A model generated the notes under the pieces. That model was given only the letters and a program-made list of their open reading frames with translations, was not told the DNA's origin and did no database searches. The position numbers and the translations under genes were made by a program. Source: Microthrixaceae bacterium (GTDB taxonomy: Bacteria; Actinomycetota; Acidimicrobiia; Acidimicrobiales; DATDAH01). From it: DNA of 64,000 nucleotides. The stretch spans positions 1 to 64,000 of the forward strand of contig JACJWK010000002.1 of the NCBI GenBank assembly GCA_020637195.1, read 5' to 3'. Positions within the stretch are counted from its first letter, which is position 1. Each line of letters opens with the position of its first letter. This document shows positions 1-8,387 of this stretch, one piece after another.

Positions 1-136
1 CCGCCCGGCCGTCGCCTCGGGCCGCAGGACCGCCCGACGCTAGGGTCGCAGCGACGTCGAGTGAGGCCGGGCCCGTGAACGAGCAGACGAGACATCGAGC
101 CCCGCCCGAAACGGCCAACCCCGCGGGGTCGGCGTC

Positions 137-1105
137 GTGAGGGCCGCCGTGCGGGAGCGGTACGGCCCGCCCGACGTCGTCTCGGTGCGGGAGATCGAGC
201 GGCCGGAGCCGGGGCCGCGCGAGCTCCTGGTGGCCGTGCGGGCGTCCACGGTGAACCGCACCGACTGCGGGTTCCGGGCCGGCTCGCCGCCCATCGTGCG
301 GCTGTTCGCCGGCGTGCCCCGCCCGAAGGCGAAGGTGCTCGGCTGCGAGTTCGCCGGCGTGGTGGAGCAGGTCGGGCCCGAGGTGACCCGCTTCGCACCG
401 GGTGCCCGGGTCTTCGGCTACGTGGAGGGCCGGTTCGGTGGCCACGGCGAGCACCTGGCCGTGGCCGAGGACGCGTCGGTCGCCGCCATCCCCGACGGGG
501 TCGGCTTCGACGTGGCCGCGGCCGGCACCGAGGGCTCGCACTACGCGCTCGCGTACGTGCGGGCCGGCGACATCGGTCCGGGCACCGACGTGATGGTGTA
601 CGGCGCCACGGGCGCCATCGGCTCGGCCGCGGTGCAACTCGCCAAGCACGTCGGCGCGCGGGTCACCGCCGTGTGCGCCGGTCCGCACGTCGAGCTGGTG
701 GCCGGGCTCGGGGCCGACCAGGTGGTGGACTACACCGCCGGTGACTTCACCGACGACGAGCGGCGCTACGACGTGGTGCTCGACGCGGTCGGCAAGAGCA
801 GCTTCGCGGTGTGCCGGCGGGTGCTGAAGCCCGACGGGCTCTACATGTCGAGCGAGCTCGGCCGGGGCGCCCAGAACCCCCTGCTGGCGGTGGTCACGCC
901 CCTGCGCCGGGGGCCGCGGGTGAAGTTCCCCGTCCCCCGCGACGACCAACCCATGATCGAGCACCTCGCCGACCTGCTCGCCTCGGGGGCCTTCCGGCCG
1001 TTGATCGACCGCCACTACGCGCTCGACGACATCGTCGCGGCCTACGAGTACGTGGAGTCGGGCCAGAAGGTGGGCAACGTCGTGCTCGACGTCTCCCCGG
1101 GCTGA
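137..1105 (+). CDS. NAD(P)-dependent zinc-free MDR alcohol dehydrogenase / quinone reductase
   Basis: This 322-residue protein has the layout of the medium-chain dehydrogenase/reductase superfamily. It has an N-terminal GroES-like domain with VNRTDCGFR and the GCEFAGVVEQVG signature, then a Rossmann domain near residues 150-180 with VYGATGAIGSAAVQLAKHVG. The structural and catalytic zinc cysteines of classical alcohol dehydrogenases are absent, which fits quinone oxidoreductase or enoyl-reductase-like members. GTG at 137 is chosen because the family N-terminus (MRAAVRERYG) begins there. A TAGGGT hexamer at 41-46 could be a -10 element. It is followed by an amidohydrolase after 74 bases that contain a putative operator. 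The substrate cannot be deduced. Confidence 0.88.
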   Translation: MRAAVRERYGPPDVVSVREIERPEPGPRELLVAVRASTVNRTDCGFRAGSPPIVRLFAGVPRPKAKVLGCEFAGVVEQVGPEVTRFAPGARVFGYVEGRFGGHGEHLAVAEDASVAAIPDGVGFDVAAAGTEGSHYALAYVRAGDIGPGTDVMVYGATGAIGSAAVQLAKHVGARVTAVCAGPHVELVAGLGADQVVDYTAGDFTDDERRYDVVLDAVGKSSFAVCRRVLKPDGLYMSSELGRGAQNPLLAVVTPLRRGPRVKFPVPRDDQPMIEHLADLLASGAFRPLIDRHYALDDIVAAYEYVESGQKVGNVVLDVSPG

Positions 1106-1141
1106 GCGACCGACCGCGCGGGCGACCCTCGGCGGGGGTTG

Positions 1142-1156
1142 GTTAACATCGTTCAC
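1142..1156. promoter_or_regulatory. putative operator upstream of the amidohydrolase-P450 pair
   Basis: GTTAACATCGTTCAC is an imperfect inverted repeat (AAC-N3-GTT core). It is identical at 12 of 15 positions to GTAAACAGTGTTCAC at 8328-8342, between the divergent Rieske and oxygenase genes. The site lies 24 bases before the ATG at 1180 and contains a TAACAT hexamer that could be a -10 element. The dyad shape suggests a TetR- or GntR-type regulator; that is inference. Confidence 0.5.
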
Positions 1157-1179
1157 CTGCCGGCCGCGGGCGGGGGAGC

Positions 1180-2514
1180 ATGAGCCACACCAGCACACAG
1201 GTCCTGTTGACCGGAGGCACGGTCGTCGACGGCACCGGGGCGCCGCCGCGGCCCGCCACCGACGTCCTGCTCGAGCCCGACCGCATCGTCGCGGTGGGGG
1301 CCTCGGCCGGCGCCCTGGCGGCTCCCGGCGCGGCGACGGTCGACGTGGCGGGCGCCACCGTGCTGCCGGGCCTGATCGACGCCCACTGCCACATCACCTT
1401 CGGCGAGCCCGCCAGCAACGACGAGCTGTTCTTCCACCGGCCCGCCGCCACGGCCATGCTGCTCGCCGCGTTCAACGTGCCCAAGCTGCTCCGGGCCGGG
1501 GTGACCGGCTTCCTCGACGCCGACTGCATCCACGACCTCGGGCCGGCCCTGCGCGACGGGATCGAGGCCGGGCTGGTCGAGGGGCCCCGCATGGCCTCGG
1601 GGCTGAACGCCCTGCTCACCGCGGCCGGCGGCACCGCCGGCCGGCTGATCCCCGACGCCGGCCGGGTCGGGTACGCGCACGTGATGACCGACCGCGACGA
1701 GATCGTGCGCACCACCCGCCAGCAGGTGAAGTACGGCGCCGACTGGATCAAGGTCCACGTGACCGGCTCGCTGCCCAACCGCCGCGGCGAGCTGACGGTG
1801 TGGTCGCCCGACGAGCTCCGGGCCGTGACCGAGACCGCCCACGCCCTCGACACGCCCACGGTCGCCCACTGCCGCAGCGCCGAGTCGACCCGGATGGCGG
1901 CCGAGGCGGGGGTCGACCTGATCCTGCACGCCAGCTTCCTCGACGAGGCCGCCGTCGACGCGCTGGTCGAGGCCGGCGCCGCGGTGGCGCCCACGTTCAC
2001 CTTCCTGGCCAACCTCGCCGACCACGGCGCCCGGGTCGGGGCCCTGACCACCCAGGTCGACCTGTTCCGCGGTGAGATCCAGGCCACCGCGGACATGCTG
2101 CGGGTCGCGTACGACGCCGGCGTGCCGATCCTGTGCGGCTCCGAGAGCGGCTTCGCCCTCACCCCGTACGGCCACTGGCACGCCCGTGAGCTCGAGGTGC
2201 TCGTCGACGTCCTCGGGTTGACCCCGCTCGAGGCCATCGCGTGCGCCACCCGCAACGGCGCGCTCGCCCTGCGGCGCCCGCTGGGCAGCATCGGGGTGCT
2301 GGCCCCGGACGCGGCGGCGGACGTGATCGTGGTCGACGGCGACCCCGCCACCGACGTCTCGGTGCTCGGTGACAAGCGGCGCCTCCGCCACGTGTTCTCC
2401 CGAGGGCGGGCGGTCGACCTCGACCGGCCGTGGCCCACCCGGGCGCCGCTGCCCGGGGAGAAGGTGGGCACGTGGTCGACCGAGCTGCTCACCTGGGACC
2501 TGGTGCACCCGTGA
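1180..2514 (+). CDS. amidohydrolase family protein (imidazolonepropionase/prolidase-like)
   Basis: The 444-residue protein has the metal-dependent amidohydrolase fold. The first metal motif is LPGLIDAHCHI near residue 66, a candidate carbamylated lysine lies in DWIKVHVTG near residue 188, and further metal histidines lie in VAHCRS and ILHASF. A small beta-sandwich is split between the termini, with AADVIVVDGDP near the C-terminus. Where relatives usually have G-T-D-x-G, this protein has GSESG, so the usual aspartate is replaced. The start ATG at 1180 is preceded by GGGGGAG. Its stop overlaps the P450 start in a GTGA, so the two are probably co-translated. It likely hydrolyses a cyclic amide or similar C-N bond; the substrate is unknown. 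Confidence 0.88.
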   Translation: MSHTSTQVLLTGGTVVDGTGAPPRPATDVLLEPDRIVAVGASAGALAAPGAATVDVAGATVLPGLIDAHCHITFGEPASNDELFFHRPAATAMLLAAFNVPKLLRAGVTGFLDADCIHDLGPALRDGIEAGLVEGPRMASGLNALLTAAGGTAGRLIPDAGRVGYAHVMTDRDEIVRTTRQQVKYGADWIKVHVTGSLPNRRGELTVWSPDELRAVTETAHALDTPTVAHCRSAESTRMAAEAGVDLILHASFLDEAAVDALVEAGAAVAPTFTFLANLADHGARVGALTTQVDLFRGEIQATADMLRVAYDAGVPILCGSESGFALTPYGHWHARELEVLVDVLGLTPLEAIACATRNGALALRRPLGSIGVLAPDAAADVIVVDGDPATDVSVLGDKRRLRHVFSRGRAVDLDRPWPTRAPLPGEKVGTWSTELLTWDLVHP

Positions 2515-3719
2515 CCGGGGCCGGGCCCCGCGTGGTCACCGTCTCGACCTACGCCGAGGCACGCGACGCCTTCCGCCAGAAGCAGCTGCGCCAGGCCCTC
2601 TACGACGACGGCGACGTCGTGATGGCCGACGTCCTGGTCAACCTGCACGGCGACGAGCACCGGGCCCGGCGCCGGCTCGAGAACCGGCTGTTCCGGCGCG
2701 ACACCCAGGTCCGCTACGAGCGGGAGCTGTTCCCGCCCATCGTCGAGGAGACACTCGCCCCCCACGTGGCCGCGGGCCGGGCCGAGCTGGTCAGCCTCAG
2801 CCACCAGATGATGATGAACCTGTCGGCGTTCACCGCGGGGGTCGACCGGCCGCTCCGGACGGTCGAGGAGACCCACCGGCTCTACGAGTACCTCATGCGC
2901 TTCATCGAGGGCGCCACCCTCGCCCACTACACCGGCGACCGGGAGGCCAAGCGGGCGCAGGTGGCCGCCGCGCTCGCGGCGTTCGACGAGGAGTTCCTGC
3001 AGCCCTCGATCGCGCGGCGCCGCCGGGAGCTCGACCGGCTGGCCCGGGGCGAGATCGCCGAGGAGGAGCTGCCGCGCGACGTGCTCACCGTGCTGCTGCG
3101 CAACCTGGACGACCTCTCGCTGCCCGACGAGGTGGTCCTGCGGGAGACGTGCTTCTACCTCCTCGCCGGGGCCCACACGTCCGCCACCGCCTTCGTGCGG
3201 ACCCTGCACCACCTGTTCGAGCTGGAGGCGGCGGACCCGGCCGGCGCCGCCTCGCGGCGCGACCTCGACGCCCTCCAGCGCTGCGTCCACGAGACCGTCC
3301 GGCTCCAGCCCTCCAGCCCGGTCGCGTTGCGGTGGGCGCTGGACGACCTCGAGCTCGCCGACGGTCGCCGGGTCACCCGGGGCGACCAGGTGGTCATCGA
3401 CCTGATGGCGGCCAACCGCGACCCGGCCGCGTTCGGCGACGACGTCGAGGGCTTCGATCCCGACCGCGAGCTGCCCCCGGGGGTGGCGCGCTGGGGGCTC
3501 AGCTTCGGCCTGGGCATGCACGCCTGCATCGGCCAGGACCTCGCCGCCGGCGTCGAGCCGGGGCCCGACGGCCCGGGGGCCGACCACCTCTACGGGCTGG
3601 TGCCGGTCGCGGTGCGGGCCGCCCTCGACGCCGGCGCCCGACCCGACCCCGAGCACCCGGCGCGGCTCGACCCCGACTCGGCGCGGGGCTACTGGTCGGC
3701 TTACCCGGTGCTGCTGTAG
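2511..3719 (+). CDS. cytochrome P450
   Basis: A heme-thiolate monooxygenase of about 402 residues, the normal size for soluble bacterial P450s. The I-helix oxygen-activation motif is LLAGAHTSA, the K-helix ExxR is ETVR, and the heme-binding loop is FGLGMHACIGQ with the cysteine ligand. The start GTG at 2511 overlaps the stop of the amidohydrolase (GTGA), indicating translational coupling. Electron partners (ferredoxin, reductase) are not encoded next to it. With the two carotenoid-oxygenase-type genes and the Rieske oxygenase nearby it may oxidise the same substrate class, but this is only positional inference. Confidence 0.93.
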   Translation: MTGAGPRVVTVSTYAEARDAFRQKQLRQALYDDGDVVMADVLVNLHGDEHRARRRLENRLFRRDTQVRYERELFPPIVEETLAPHVAAGRAELVSLSHQMMMNLSAFTAGVDRPLRTVEETHRLYEYLMRFIEGATLAHYTGDREAKRAQVAAALAAFDEEFLQPSIARRRRELDRLARGEIAEEELPRDVLTVLLRNLDDLSLPDEVVLRETCFYLLAGAHTSATAFVRTLHHLFELEAADPAGAASRRDLDALQRCVHETVRLQPSSPVALRWALDDLELADGRRVTRGDQVVIDLMAANRDPAAFGDDVEGFDPDRELPPGVARWGLSFGLGMHACIGQDLAAGVEPGPDGPGADHLYGLVPVAVRAALDAGARPDPEHPARLDPDSARGYWSAYPVLL

Positions 3720-3737
3720 GGCCCGGCGCGAGCCCGG

Positions 3738-4680
3738 CTACGGCGCGAACGCGGCGTAGTACCCGTCGAGCAGGTGGGGCCGGCTGTCGCCCGGGTCGGG
3801 CATGAAGTCGACCGCCACGTAGTCGCCCGGCGGGAGGTCGAGGTGCACGTACCCCTCGAGTCCGGGCGAGATGGCGCCGAGGCCGCCGAGGGCCTCGACC
3901 GGGACCGCCGGCGTGGCGTTGACCGCCAGGTCGTCCACGAGGGCGTCGACCTCGTCGGCCGAGGCCGACCGGCCGAGGCGCAGGATCGACAGCTCGTGGA
4001 GGCCCTCGCCGCCGTCGCCCTGGTCGGTGTTGCGCACGCGGTACCAGCCGGCCGGCATGGCGTCCGGGAGGCGGTAGCCGTCCTCGGCCAGCTCGATCGT
4101 GCCGGCGACCGGGTCCGGGTCCTGCTGCGCCGGGGGCGTGCCGCCGTCGCCCCCGCCGACGGTCAGCACCGACGACATGCCCCGCAGGGCGTGGGCCACC
4201 CCGTCCGGGTCGGGCACGTAGCACATGGCCATGACCGTGCCCGCCGGCAGGTCGACCATCGCGTCGATGGTCTGGCCCGGGCCGATGTAGCTGACCCCGC
4301 CGATCATGTCGACGTACTCGATGGCCGCTGCGCCCGACGAGTCCTGGCCCGCGGCCGCGGCCAGCTCCGCGAGGTCGACGCCCTCCTTGGGTGCGGCGAA
4401 CATCACCTGATGGGCCTCGGCGCCGTCGTTGCGGAACGAGACGGTGGTCCACCCGGGCTCGAGGTCGCCCGTGGGAGCCATCTCGAACGCGTACTCGGTG
4501 CCGCTGATGTCGAGGCGCTGCACCGCGGCGGGGACCGGGTCCGCCGGTTCGGCCGAGGTGGGCGGGGCCGCCTCGGCGGGGGCCGCCGCCGGTGTCCCCG
4601 GCCGAGCCGCAGGCGCCGGCGGCGAGCGCGCCGCCGGCCAGCAGGGCGGCCGCCGCCGCCAGGCGACGCGCCGCCCTCAC
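3738..4680 (-). CDS. cupredoxin-like lipoprotein, apparent single-base frameshift
   Basis: Two reading frames make one protein. From GTG at 4680 the first frame gives a lipoprotein signal peptide ending in the lipobox LAAGAC. The frame then shifts by one base at a GGGG run (4598-4601) into PAAAPAEAAPPTSAEPADP and the body from 4523 on. The GTG at 4680 overlaps the upstream gene's stop as GTGA, which supports the joined model. The body holds two tandem cupredoxin-like units. The first has EAHQVMF and CYVPDPDGVAHALRGM, resembling a Cys-His-Met copper loop. The second has LHELSIL and FMPDPGDSRPHLLDG and lacks the cysteine. It is probably a surface copper or redox protein. The indel may be a sequencing error; an extracellular anchored role is inferred from the lipobox. 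Confidence 0.6.
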
Positions 4681-5543
4681 CAGTCCACCTCCGGCGTCGG
4701 CGGGAAGAGGGCGTCGCGCTCGGCCCGCAGCCGCTCGCAGTCCCACGAGCGGTCGACCGGGATCAACAGGATGGGGCTCTTGGCGGGGTCGGGGTACTGG
4801 GTCCACTGGCCGCCGGTCTCGAAGGCCGGGTCGGACGCGCCGATCACGAGCTGCTCGGAGTCGTCGTCGACCGTGCCGGTGAGTGACCCGTCGTCCTGCC
4901 GCTGCGCCTCGTAGGCGAAGATCTCCCGGCGGGCCAGGTAGATCTCGCCGCTGAGCTCGGGGGTCACGGTGATGGTGGCGGTGACCCCGGGGTTGCCGTC
5001 GCCGTCGTCGTCGGCGATGCGCGGGTCGTCCGGGTCGGTGGGCAGCGGGTCGTTCGCGGGGTCCTCCAGGCGGACGCCGATGCCGGTCGGCGTCGCCGGG
5101 CGGGAGACGTGGAGCACGCCGTCCTCCTCGGTCACCGTCACCGCCACCGGGACCGGGCGGATGGCCTGGGTGGCGGCGTCGGAGAACTCGACGCTGATCG
5201 GCTGGTCGCTGCGGTGCTCGGAGAAGCAGAAGGAGTCGTCCGAGATGATCTCGCCGTCGACGAGGTCGTAGTCGGTGAAGCCGTACGAGATGATCAGGGT
5301 CTTCATGTCGTCCCCCTCGTAGGCGACGACGTCGTAGTGGGCGTAGCGGCCGGGCAGGTCCTCGGCGCCCGCGGGCAGGGCGGCGCCCGTCGTGGTGGTC
5401 GACGCGTCGCCGGTCGCCGACGAGTCGCCGGTCGCCGACGAGTCGCCGTCGTCGCTCCCGCACGCCGGGGCGACGAGGGCCAGCGCGAGCAGCGCCGCCG
5501 CGGTGGCCCGGCGGTGGCGGGGCGATCGTGCGGCGCCGCTCAT
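4677..5543 (-). CDS. secreted lipoprotein of unknown function
   Basis: From ATG at 5543 (MSGAARSP) the protein has a basic n-region, a hydrophobic stretch and the lipobox LVAPAC, then a low-complexity Ser/Thr/Asp linker (GDSSATGDSSATGDASTTTT). The mature part, about 240 residues, is acidic and rich in beta-strand-like sequence, with no recognised domain or catalytic motif. The start overlaps the stop of the upstream carotenoid-oxygenase gene (ATGA) and its own stop overlaps the next gene (GTGA). The oxygenase and both lipoproteins therefore look like one transcript. I do not recognise the family; a substrate-capture role at the cell surface would fit the operon but is speculation. Confidence 0.78.
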   Translation of the reverse strand: MSGAARSPRHRRATAAALLALALVAPACGSDDGDSSATGDSSATGDASTTTTGAALPAGAEDLPGRYAHYDVVAYEGDDMKTLIISYGFTDYDLVDGEIISDDSFCFSEHRSDQPISVEFSDAATQAIRPVPVAVTVTEEDGVLHVSRPATPTGIGVRLEDPANDPLPTDPDDPRIADDDGDGNPGVTATITVTPELSGEIYLARREIFAYEAQRQDDGSLTGTVDDDSEQLVIGASDPAFETGGQWTQYPDPAKSPILLIPVDRSWDCERLRAERDALFPPTPEVDW

Positions 5544-6994
5544 GCCACGGCCTCCGGGAACCAGTTGGCGTGGAAGCCGAACGGCACGCGCCTCGGCAGG
5601 TGCACCCGAGCCACCGGTCCGGCGGCGAGGTCGCGGGCGTCGAGGACGACGAGGTCGGTGGCGTCGCGGTCGTCGTCGTACACGACGTTGAGCAGCCAGC
5701 CGTCGTCCTCGGCCGAGCCGCCCGGGTCGGCCGCGAAGACGCTCTCGCCGACGTGCCCGTGGGGGCCGGCGCTCCACACCGTCCGCTCGCCGGTGGCGTC
5801 GTCGTACTTGACGACGGCATCGAAGTCGCCGAGGTGCCGGTCGCGCCGGGTGAAGCCGGACAGGTACAGGTGGCGGACCGCCACGCCGTCGTAGGCGGGG
5901 TTGATGCGGTTGAAGTCGCCCTCCATGTCGTCCATGGGCTCCCAGCCGGCGGTGCCGGCGGCCAGGTCCACCCAGAAGCGGGCGGGCCGGGCGAAGTGGT
6001 CCTTGGCCGACCGGTCGCCGAGGGGCGTGGTGTTGTCGATGCCGAAGTCGGGGTCCTGGTAGCGACAGCCGTGGAACTCGATGCGGTCGCCGTCGGCCCA
6101 GCCCGACCAGAAGTGCTGCACGTGGCCGGGCTCGACGTCGAACCAGCGCAGCTCGTCGGCGGTGCCCCGCCGGGGCATCACGCCGATGCGGGCCCCCCGC
6201 TCGGGCATCCAGCGCACCATCGGCCCGTTGCCCAGGTTGGCGATGTCGAACACGAAGGGGGAGTCGAGGAAGACCGCGTGGTGCTCGGTCATCACCATGT
6301 CGTGCATCATCACCGGTGCGGGCAGGTCGATGTCCACGCTGTGGGACAGGGTGCCGTCGGCGTCGACCACGTGGTAGCGCAGGTACGGCTCGAACAGCGA
6401 GTAGCCGAACATGAGCATCTCGCCGGTGCGGGGGTCGAGGCGGGGGTGCGCGGTCATGGCGCCCCGCAGGCGGCCGCCGAAGTCGTACTCGCCGACCGTG
6501 TCGAGCGAGGGGGTGACCTCGGTGGGGAGGCCACCCTCCCAGAGGGCGAGGCGGCGCCCGCCGTGCTCGATGACGTGGGTGTTGGCCGGGTTCTTGACCG
6601 GCCCCGCGTCCCCGGTGAGGTCCCGGCTGGGGAAGTCCATCACCTCGCCGAGGCCCGGGTAGATCGCCGCCCCGTGGGCCAGCTCGGCGCCGAGGCCACG
6701 CGACCGGATCCAGCGGTTGCGGTACGACACGCGCCCGTCGCCCCCGAAGGTGACGGCGTGGAGCATGCCGTCGCCGTCGAGCGCGCTGTAGCGGCCGATG
6801 GGCTCGAAGGCGGGGTTGGGGCCGTTGCGGACGAAGCTCCCCCGCAGCCCCGCCGGCAGCTCGCCCGACACCGCGCAGTCGGGGGCGTCGAGCTCGTCGG
6901 CCACGGGGAAGCGGTTGCCCCGGAGGTCGGGTTGGTCGTCGGGGTTGGTGACGTGGCCGGTGACGGGCCCCGTGGCGGTGGTCGGGCTGGACAT
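5540..6994 (-). CDS. carotenoid cleavage oxygenase family protein
   Basis: The 484-residue protein belongs to the RPE65/carotenoid oxygenase family of Fe(II) seven-bladed propellers, which also includes lignostilbene and isoeugenol oxygenases. FVRNGPNP is the typical N-terminal signature. Candidate four-histidine iron ligands are in LTAHPRLDPRTGE, MMHDMVMTE, GHVQHFW and the C-terminal FHANWFPE. ATG at 6994 follows a GAGGGAG Shine-Dalgarno. Downstream the lipoprotein gene overlaps by 4 bases and upstream lies a Rieske oxygenase 44 bases away. It likely cleaves a C=C bond in an apocarotenoid, stilbene or phenylpropene. The substrate is not determinable here. Confidence 0.9.
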   Translation of the reverse strand: MSSPTTATGPVTGHVTNPDDQPDLRGNRFPVADELDAPDCAVSGELPAGLRGSFVRNGPNPAFEPIGRYSALDGDGMLHAVTFGGDGRVSYRNRWIRSRGLGAELAHGAAIYPGLGEVMDFPSRDLTGDAGPVKNPANTHVIEHGGRRLALWEGGLPTEVTPSLDTVGEYDFGGRLRGAMTAHPRLDPRTGEMLMFGYSLFEPYLRYHVVDADGTLSHSVDIDLPAPVMMHDMVMTEHHAVFLDSPFVFDIANLGNGPMVRWMPERGARIGVMPRRGTADELRWFDVEPGHVQHFWSGWADGDRIEFHGCRYQDPDFGIDNTTPLGDRSAKDHFARPARFWVDLAAGTAGWEPMDDMEGDFNRINPAYDGVAVRHLYLSGFTRRDRHLGDFDAVVKYDDATGERTVWSAGPHGHVGESVFAADPGGSAEDDGWLLNVVYDDDRDATDLVVLDARDLAAGPVARVHLPRRVPFGFHANWFPEAVA

Positions 6995-7038
6995 GGTCGG
7001 GTGGGGCTCCCTCGGTGGGGCGACAGGGGTGGGCGGGG

Positions 7039-8250
7039 TCAGGCGCGCTCGACGTACCCGTCGAGCGCGGGGGAGACCCGGAGCTCGGCGGGGACCTCGT
7101 CGCCGATGGCGAGGTCGACGGCGCGGTGGAAGTGGTGGATCAGCCGCTCGTGCCAGCCGATCTGGAACGGCCGCGCCCCGCGGGACTCGACCGACCGCTG
7201 GATGCCGCCCATGTTGGCGGTGTCCTGGGCCATCACGGTCTCGAAGAGGGTCATGCGCAGCGTGTTCTCCTCGGGCGTGTCCCCGTCGCCCCAGTCGGGC
7301 GCGAACCACACCAGCTCCAGCTCGGTGGTGCGACGGTCGAGCGGCCACATGCACAGCAGGGGGAACGCCCCGGTGTCGAGCGGCGCCACGATGTTGGGGA
7401 ACCACCCGAACGACGTGCTGGTCTCGCGCCAGAGCGCCCCGACCGACGGGTTGTCCGCCGCGGGCGACGGGTCCATCACGCCGAGGAGCTCGGGCTTGAC
7501 CGCGACCGAGAGCCGGCTGTGCCCGTTCGGGAGCATCGCCACGGTCGCGGTGGTGTCGTCGTAGAGCAGCGCGGCGTTGTCGGGGTGCACGGTGCGGATG
7601 TGGTACACCTCGAGGAAGGCGTCGACCATGGCCTTCCAGTTGGCCGGGACCACGTGGCTCTGCGTGCCGATCTTGCGCAGCGAGGGCCCGTTCACCTCGA
7701 GCATCTGCTCGCACAGCGGGCCGAGGAACTCCACGAGGGGCGCGGCGTCGGGGTCCTCGTTGACGAACACCCAGCCCTCCCACACCTCGCAGCGGACCGG
7801 CACGAGGCCGAGCGCGTCGAGCTCGAGCCCCGCGAAGCTGCGGGCGTCGGGGACCGCCTTGAGGTGGCCGTCGAGCCCGTACGACCAGGAGTGGTACTGG
7901 CAGGTCAGGCGCTTGGCGGTGCCGCAGTCGTCGCGCACGACGGGCGCGCCACGGTGACGGCAGCTGTTGTAGAAGGCCCGGACCTCGCCGTCCTCGCCCG
8001 ACACGACGACGATCGGTGCCCCCGACCGCTCGAAGGTGACGTACGCACCGGGCTCGGTCAGCTCGGACGTGTGGGCGGCGTACAGCCACGTCCGCCGCCA
8101 CAGGTGCTCGCCCTCGAGGGCGAAGAGCCGCTCGTCGTGGTAGCGGCCGGCCGGGAGGGGCGGGACGGGGACGGCGTCGGGGGGCGGCGCGGTGCGGTCG
8201 CGGTTCTCGACCAGCTCCCGGCGGATCGTGGCTTCGAGGGTGGCGTCCAT
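7039..8250 (-). CDS. Rieske [2Fe-2S] aromatic-ring-hydroxylating oxygenase, alpha subunit
   Basis: The Rieske cluster motif is visible as CRHRGAPV followed 16-18 residues later by CQYHSW (Cys-x-His ... Cys-x2-His). The catalytic domain carries the mononuclear iron site in DAFLEVYHIRTVH, with the bridging aspartate and two histidines. Length (403 residues) fits alpha subunits of the homotrimeric or vanillate/choline-type branch. No beta subunit, ferredoxin or reductase is adjacent. ATG at 8250 has AGGGAGA ahead of it. It heads the minus-strand operon Rieske - carotenoid oxygenase - two lipoproteins and is divergent from another oxygenase gene, sharing a 137-base regulatory region. Confidence 0.93.
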   Translation of the reverse strand: MDATLEATIRRELVENRDRTAPPPDAVPVPPLPAGRYHDERLFALEGEHLWRRTWLYAAHTSELTEPGAYVTFERSGAPIVVVSGEDGEVRAFYNSCRHRGAPVVRDDCGTAKRLTCQYHSWSYGLDGHLKAVPDARSFAGLELDALGLVPVRCEVWEGWVFVNEDPDAAPLVEFLGPLCEQMLEVNGPSLRKIGTQSHVVPANWKAMVDAFLEVYHIRTVHPDNAALLYDDTTATVAMLPNGHSRLSVAVKPELLGVMDPSPAADNPSVGALWRETSTSFGWFPNIVAPLDTGAFPLLCMWPLDRRTTELELVWFAPDWGDGDTPEENTLRMTLFETVMAQDTANMGGIQRSVESRGARPFQIGWHERLIHHFHRAVDLAIGDEVPAELRVSPALDGYVERA

Positions 8251-8327
8251 GGGTCTCCCTGCGCTGGCGGCTCGGTGGCGCGAACCCCGGGTGGGCGGCA
8301 GCGGGTCCCGGGGCAGCCACGATCGTA

Positions 8328-8342
8328 GTAAACAGTGTTCAC
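8328..8342. promoter_or_regulatory. putative shared operator between Rieske and oxygenase genes
   Basis: GTAAACAGTGTTCAC lies in the divergent intergenic region and matches the site at 1142-1156 at 12 of 15 positions. On the minus strand it overlaps a TTTACTACGAT stretch that could be the -10 region of the Rieske gene. The same site before two separate transcription units implies a common regulator whose gene is not in the window next to either site. Confidence 0.5.
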
Positions 8343-8387
8343 CCCTGCCGCCCGGGAGGCGGCGCCCGCCGGAGAGGAGCGACCGAC

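Noticed and set aside
1143..3656. An 837-codon open frame on the minus strand opposite the amidohydrolase and P450
   Set aside because: It is antisense to two clear enzyme genes, is rich in Arg/Pro/Gly/Val as expected from GC-rich shadow frames, and shows no domain.
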